27,222 nt of DNA from Hodarchaeum sp048939265. GTDB taxonomy: Archaea > Asgardarchaeota > Heimdallarchaeia > Hodarchaeales > Hodarchaeaceae. Below, one piece after another: positions 24,239 through 27,222 of the stretch. A program made the translations under genes and the position numbers. The stretch lies in NCBI GenBank assembly GCA_048939265.1, contig JBHLPQ010000028.1, forward strand, positions 1 to 27,222, in the 5' to 3' direction. The notes beneath the pieces are model-generated. The model ran no database searches and was not told the origin of the DNA. It worked only from the letters and a program-made list of their open reading frames with translations. Position 1 is the stretch's first letter, and the number at the start of each line of letters is the position of its first letter.

Positions 24239-25621
24239 TTAATTGTGCGTCGAACCGGCTTCGCCAGCCATTTTTTGGATTAACCTAGCAAGACAAACCT
24301 GCCCTTGTTTGAAGTCTTCCACTTTAATGTTTTCATTAGGAGCATGAGCACGGCTCCCTGCATGACCTACTCCTATTGAGAGAACTGGTATATGATCGGA
24401 AAATAAGTAGAGGGGCCCCGAACCAGGGCTCCAAGGGTGAATAATTGGAGTATATCCATAGACTTCGAGCATAGCTTCCTTGACTATACTAACAAAAGGA
24501 ACCGATAACGGGGTAAAAGCAGGACGATACCCTTCATACCATTCAATTTCAACATTGAAGTTATTTTTCTTGAAGTGATCTCGTAACATTTGAATAACGT
24601 TTTCAGGAGTCTGGTTTGGTACTAGCCTGAAATCCAGTTTGGCATAAGCCTCGGCAGGAAGCACGGTTTTCCCACCTTCCCCTTGCCACCCTGACCAAAT
24701 ACCACAAATGGTACAGGTTGGGCTAAAATAATATTTTTGAAGGAACTCCTCACCATGTAAGTCCCCTATGAACTTTTCTATACCAAGTTGTTCTTTTTCC
24801 TTGTCTTCATCCATCGTGTCGTTTATTGCTGAAATGGCCTCTAATTGTTCCTTAGATGGATCGGCGATGGGATCATAATAATTTTCAATTAGAATTTCAT
24901 CTGTTTGGTCGTTTCGCAATGACGCAAGAGCTGCAACTAAGTGATTTGCTGGATTCTCAACTACAGCTCCATATGCTGAATGGAGGTCTCGCTTTGGCCC
25001 CATAGTTTTTAATTGAACATAACAAATCCCTTTTACTCCCGCCCAGATCTCTTGCATTCCTTGAGCATTTGATCCTCCGAATTCCCAAATACATGAGGTT
25101 TGGTTTGAAAATAAGAATTCATGATGAGTATCCACATACTCCTTTAAATTTGGACTTGAAACTTCTTCTTCACCTTCAATAATAAATTTCACATTAACAG
25201 GCAGCTCCCCCTGTAGTTCCTGAATCATTTTAACGGCGTAAACTCTCGCTATTATATTTCCCTTATTATCAGCAACTCCTCGGCCATATATCTTCCCCTC
25301 TCTTATCTCTGGTTCAAATGGAGGACTTGTCCATAAATCAAATGGTTCTGCAGGTTGTACATCATAATGATCATAAAAAAGGATGGTTTTTGGTTTATCA
25401 GTCTTTGACGCACTTGTAAAAACAGGTTCTCCTTTAGTTTTAGAGACATCTGTCTCAAAATCTAATTGTCTGAAAATCTTGTTCAATTCTTCAATGGCGT
25501 CAGATGAATATTTCCCTCCTTTTACAGTCACAGTAGGTATTCTAGTGAGCTTGAACAGATCCTCTAAAGCATTATCAAGGTTCTCCTTTGCAAATTTCTC
25601 TAATTCTTTTAGTGATAACAT
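24239..25621 (-). CDS. M20 family metallopeptidase (dipeptidase-like)
   Basis: This is a cytosolic di-zinc peptidase that would cleave dipeptides or related amides. The metal-binding and catalytic motifs are present: YDHYDVQP with H85 and D87, GRGVADNKG with bridging D118, and IIEGEEEVSSP with catalytic Glu 152 and metal ligand Glu 153. AHAPNE carries the C-terminal His ligand. The dimerisation (lid) domain lies between about 190 and 310. The length of 460 residues suits the carnosinase/CNDP-like branch. A full AGGAGGTG lies 5 bases before ATG 25621; an overlapping upstream ATG is out of frame. There is no signal peptide. Together with the peptide-binding protein upstream it fits peptide use (inference). 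Confidence 0.9.
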   Translation of the reverse strand: MLSLKELEKFAKENLDNALEDLFKLTRIPTVTVKGGKYSSDAIEELNKIFRQLDFETDVSKTKGEPVFTSASKTDKPKTILFYDHYDVQPAEPFDLWTSPPFEPEIREGKIYGRGVADNKGNIIARVYAVKMIQELQGELPVNVKFIIEGEEEVSSPNLKEYVDTHHEFLFSNQTSCIWEFGGSNAQGMQEIWAGVKGICYVQLKTMGPKRDLHSAYGAVVENPANHLVAALASLRNDQTDEILIENYYDPIADPSKEQLEAISAINDTMDEDKEKEQLGIEKFIGDLHGEEFLQKYYFSPTCTICGIWSGWQGEGGKTVLPAEAYAKLDFRLVPNQTPENVIQMLRDHFKKNNFNVEIEWYEGYRPAFTPLSVPFVSIVKEAMLEVYGYTPIIHPWSPGSGPLYLFSDHIPVLSIGVGHAGSRAHAPNENIKVEDFKQGQVCLARLIQKMAGEAGSTHN

Positions 25622-25742
25622 TCATACACCTCCTAATCAAGTGAGTATTATTTGAGACCTTTTTTATTAAAAATTTTAGTTTAAATCAAATTACACAATT
25701 TACTAAGAACGATTTACGAAGAATTGAAAAAGTCAAATAGCG

Positions 25743-25754
25743 GTACCCCCGTAC
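25743..25754. repeat. Short GC-rich inverted repeat in a divergent spacer
   Basis: GTAC, CCCC and GTAC form a small GC-rich island in the otherwise AT-rich spacer between the M20 peptidase and the aldehyde oxidoreductase, about 54 bases before ATG 25808. It may be a regulatory site, or chance. Confidence 0.2.
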
Positions 25755-25807
25755 AAATTAAAGATTTATGGCATTTCTTTTTGGTTTATTTAGAAATAGG
25801 TGAGAAT

Positions 25808-27222
25808 ATGAATTCTAAGTTTTCTAATTCAATTCAAATTGGTATCGTTGATTTATCCACCTCCAAAATAACCAGAGAAACTCATTCATTTCAAGAGGAA
25901 TTGTTTAAAAAGTATCTCGGAGGGGAAGGTCTCGCAGCTGAATATCTCCTACGAAATATGCCATCTGACGCGGACCCATTAGGACCTGAGAATATTTTGT
26001 GCTTCATCACAGGTGTTCTTAGTGGAACAACTGTTCCTTTTTCTGGCCGTTATATTGTTGCTGGAAAGTCACCCTTGACTGGTACGTGGGGAGAAGCTAA
26101 TTCAGGTGGACGATTTGGCCCTGAACTGCGTCAAACTGGGTTTGATTTATTACTCATTAAAGGCAAAGCAAAAGAGCTTTCAATACTGAACATCACAAAC
26201 GACTCTATTGAGATAATCCCCTCTTCTCATCTTAGAGGCCTAGATTGTGTTGAAACTGAAGTAGAATTGAAGAAGAAGTATGGATCAAAAGTTCAAATAG
26301 CTAGTATTGGATTAGCTGGGGAGAATTTGGTTTTAGTTACTGGTATTGTAACGGATAAATCTAGAGTAGCTGGAAGAAGCGGTCTAGGGGCAGTAATGGG
26401 ATCAAAAAATCTAAAGGCCGTAGTTGTTCGAGGAACAAAGGATATCCCAATTTACGATTCTGAAGGGCTTCGTGAACTCCGTACTGTGGTTAATAAATGG
26501 GTTTCAAAAGGTTTGAACTTTCTATTGAAACCCAGCTTGAAAATGTCCACTACATTTGCACCATGGCTTCGACGCTTTAAAGTAAAGAACTATGAATCTA
26601 TGAGTACCAGTAGTATGATTATTGAATCTTATAAGCGGTGGGGAACCGCAGCAGGAACAGCAGTGCTAGTTGAGACTGGCGATGCTCCAGTCAAGAATTG
26701 GAAAGGATGTTTCAAGGATTTTCCTTTGAAGAAAAGCGCAAAATTAGCAACTGATAGTGTTACAAAGTATCGGATCAGGAAATACGGGTGTAAAAGGTGT
26801 CCAATGGCTTGCGGGGGGATAATGAACTATAAGGATGATCAATATGAAATCTTAGAAACTCATAAACCGGAGTATGAAACTTTAGCAATGCTTGGCTCAA
26901 ATCTCCTCAACGATGATCTTGGTTCTATTTATGCGATGAATGATTATTGTAACAGGCAGGGATTAGATACTATCGCTGTTGGGTCAATTCTTGGATTTCT
27001 TATGGAAGCCACGGAAAGTGGAATAATAACCAATGATGATTTAGGGGGTCTCGATATTTCTTGGGGGAATTCGGCAGATCTTCTTCCTTTAATCAAGAAA
27101 ATTACTAATCGGGACGGAATTGGAGACATATTAGCAACTGGAATCGGTCGAGCAGCTCAGCAACTTGGTGGTGAGGAGTTTGCAATTCATATTAACAATC
27201 AAGCAATTCCAGCTCATGATCC
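25808..27222 (+). CDS. Aldehyde ferredoxin oxidoreductase family protein (3' partial)
   Basis: The frame runs open from ATG 25808 to the right window edge (471 complete codons). Enzymes of this family oxidise aldehydes to acids with a tungsten- or molybdenum-bis-pterin cofactor and pass electrons to ferredoxin. The N-terminal domain has LGGEGLAAEYLL, SGRYIVAGKSPLTGTWGEAN and SGGRFGPELR, typical pterin-binding stretches. SRVAGRSGLGAVMGSKNLKA follows. C328-K-R-C331-P-M-A-C335 supplies three ligands of the [4Fe-4S] cluster; the fourth lies beyond the window. The subtype (AOR, FOR, GOR, WOR) cannot be decided. AGGTGAG (25798-25804) precedes ATG by 3 bases. It is divergent from the M20 peptidase gene. 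Confidence 0.92.
   Translation, partial: MNSKFSNSIQIGIVDLSTSKITRETHSFQEELFKKYLGGEGLAAEYLLRNMPSDADPLGPENILCFITGVLSGTTVPFSGRYIVAGKSPLTGTWGEANSGGRFGPELRQTGFDLLLIKGKAKELSILNITNDSIEIIPSSHLRGLDCVETEVELKKKYGSKVQIASIGLAGENLVLVTGIVTDKSRVAGRSGLGAVMGSKNLKAVVVRGTKDIPIYDSEGLRELRTVVNKWVSKGLNFLLKPSLKMSTTFAPWLRRFKVKNYESMSTSSMIIESYKRWGTAAGTAVLVETGDAPVKNWKGCFKDFPLKKSAKLATDSVTKYRIRKYGCKRCPMACGGIMNYKDDQYEILETHKPEYETLAMLGSNLLNDDLGSIYAMNDYCNRQGLDTIAVGSILGFLMEATESGIITNDDLGGLDISWGNSADLLPLIKKITNRDGIGDILATGIGRAAQQLGGEEFAIHINNQAIPAHD

Overview
The window looks like AT-rich archaeal DNA, most likely from an uncultured archaeon. The supporting signs are: a glutamate synthase split into separate polypeptides in the archaeal manner, with a stand-alone FMN domain carrying its Fe-S motif; an ADP-forming acyl-CoA synthetase alpha subunit; a tungsten/molybdenum aldehyde ferredoxin oxidoreductase; TATA-like boxes close to start codons; and surface proteins with an N-terminal signal and a C-terminal membrane anchor (NosD-type beta-helix, solute-binding protein). 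An Asgard (Heimdall-like) lineage fits this mix, but no marker gene here proves it. No rRNA, tRNA, CRISPR array or transposase was seen.

Layout. (1) 1-4510, plus strand: a glutamate synthase operon with two tandem FMN-domain proteins, the first cut by the window edge and with a degenerate Fe-S motif, then a protein joining the glutaminase domain to the GXGXG domain. (2) 4674-6820, plus strand: a GNAT acetyltransferase, a HEPN/MNT toxin-antitoxin pair (HepT/MntA) whose antitoxin frame has no normal start codon, and a membrane-anchored methyltransferase resembling the FAM173/ATPSCKMT lysine methyltransferases. (3) 6958-15353, minus strand: a run led by a nucleotidyltransferase and uvrA (4-bp overlap), followed by a metallo-beta-lactamase-fold protein that has lost its metal ligands, two YdjM-family membrane proteins flanking a 7-TM protein, and a cysteine-rich methyltransferase.

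(4) 15627-20148, minus strand: two surface proteins. One is a regular 23-residue right-handed beta-helix with a C-terminal anchor. The other is a 1050-residue protein with an extracellular oligopeptide-binding domain, calcium-binding repeats, one membrane span and a cytosolic TPR-like region, which reads as a receptor rather than a transporter part. (5) 20580-25621: a membrane-anchored metallo-beta-lactamase, a zinc-ribbon membrane protein, an acyl-CoA synthetase (ADP-forming) alpha subunit, a Nudix hydrolase and an M20 peptidase. (6) 25808 to the right edge: an aldehyde ferredoxin oxidoreductase, open at its 3' end.

Metabolically the genes suggest amino-acid and peptide use: peptide sensing or binding, peptidase, aldehyde oxidation on ferredoxin, ATP from acyl-CoA, and nitrogen through glutamate synthase. 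This link is inference from gene content. The most unusual items are the receptor-like SBP-TM-TPR protein, the HepT/MntA junction, the inactive metallo-beta-lactamase fold beside uvrA, and the paired FMN subunits of the glutamate synthase.
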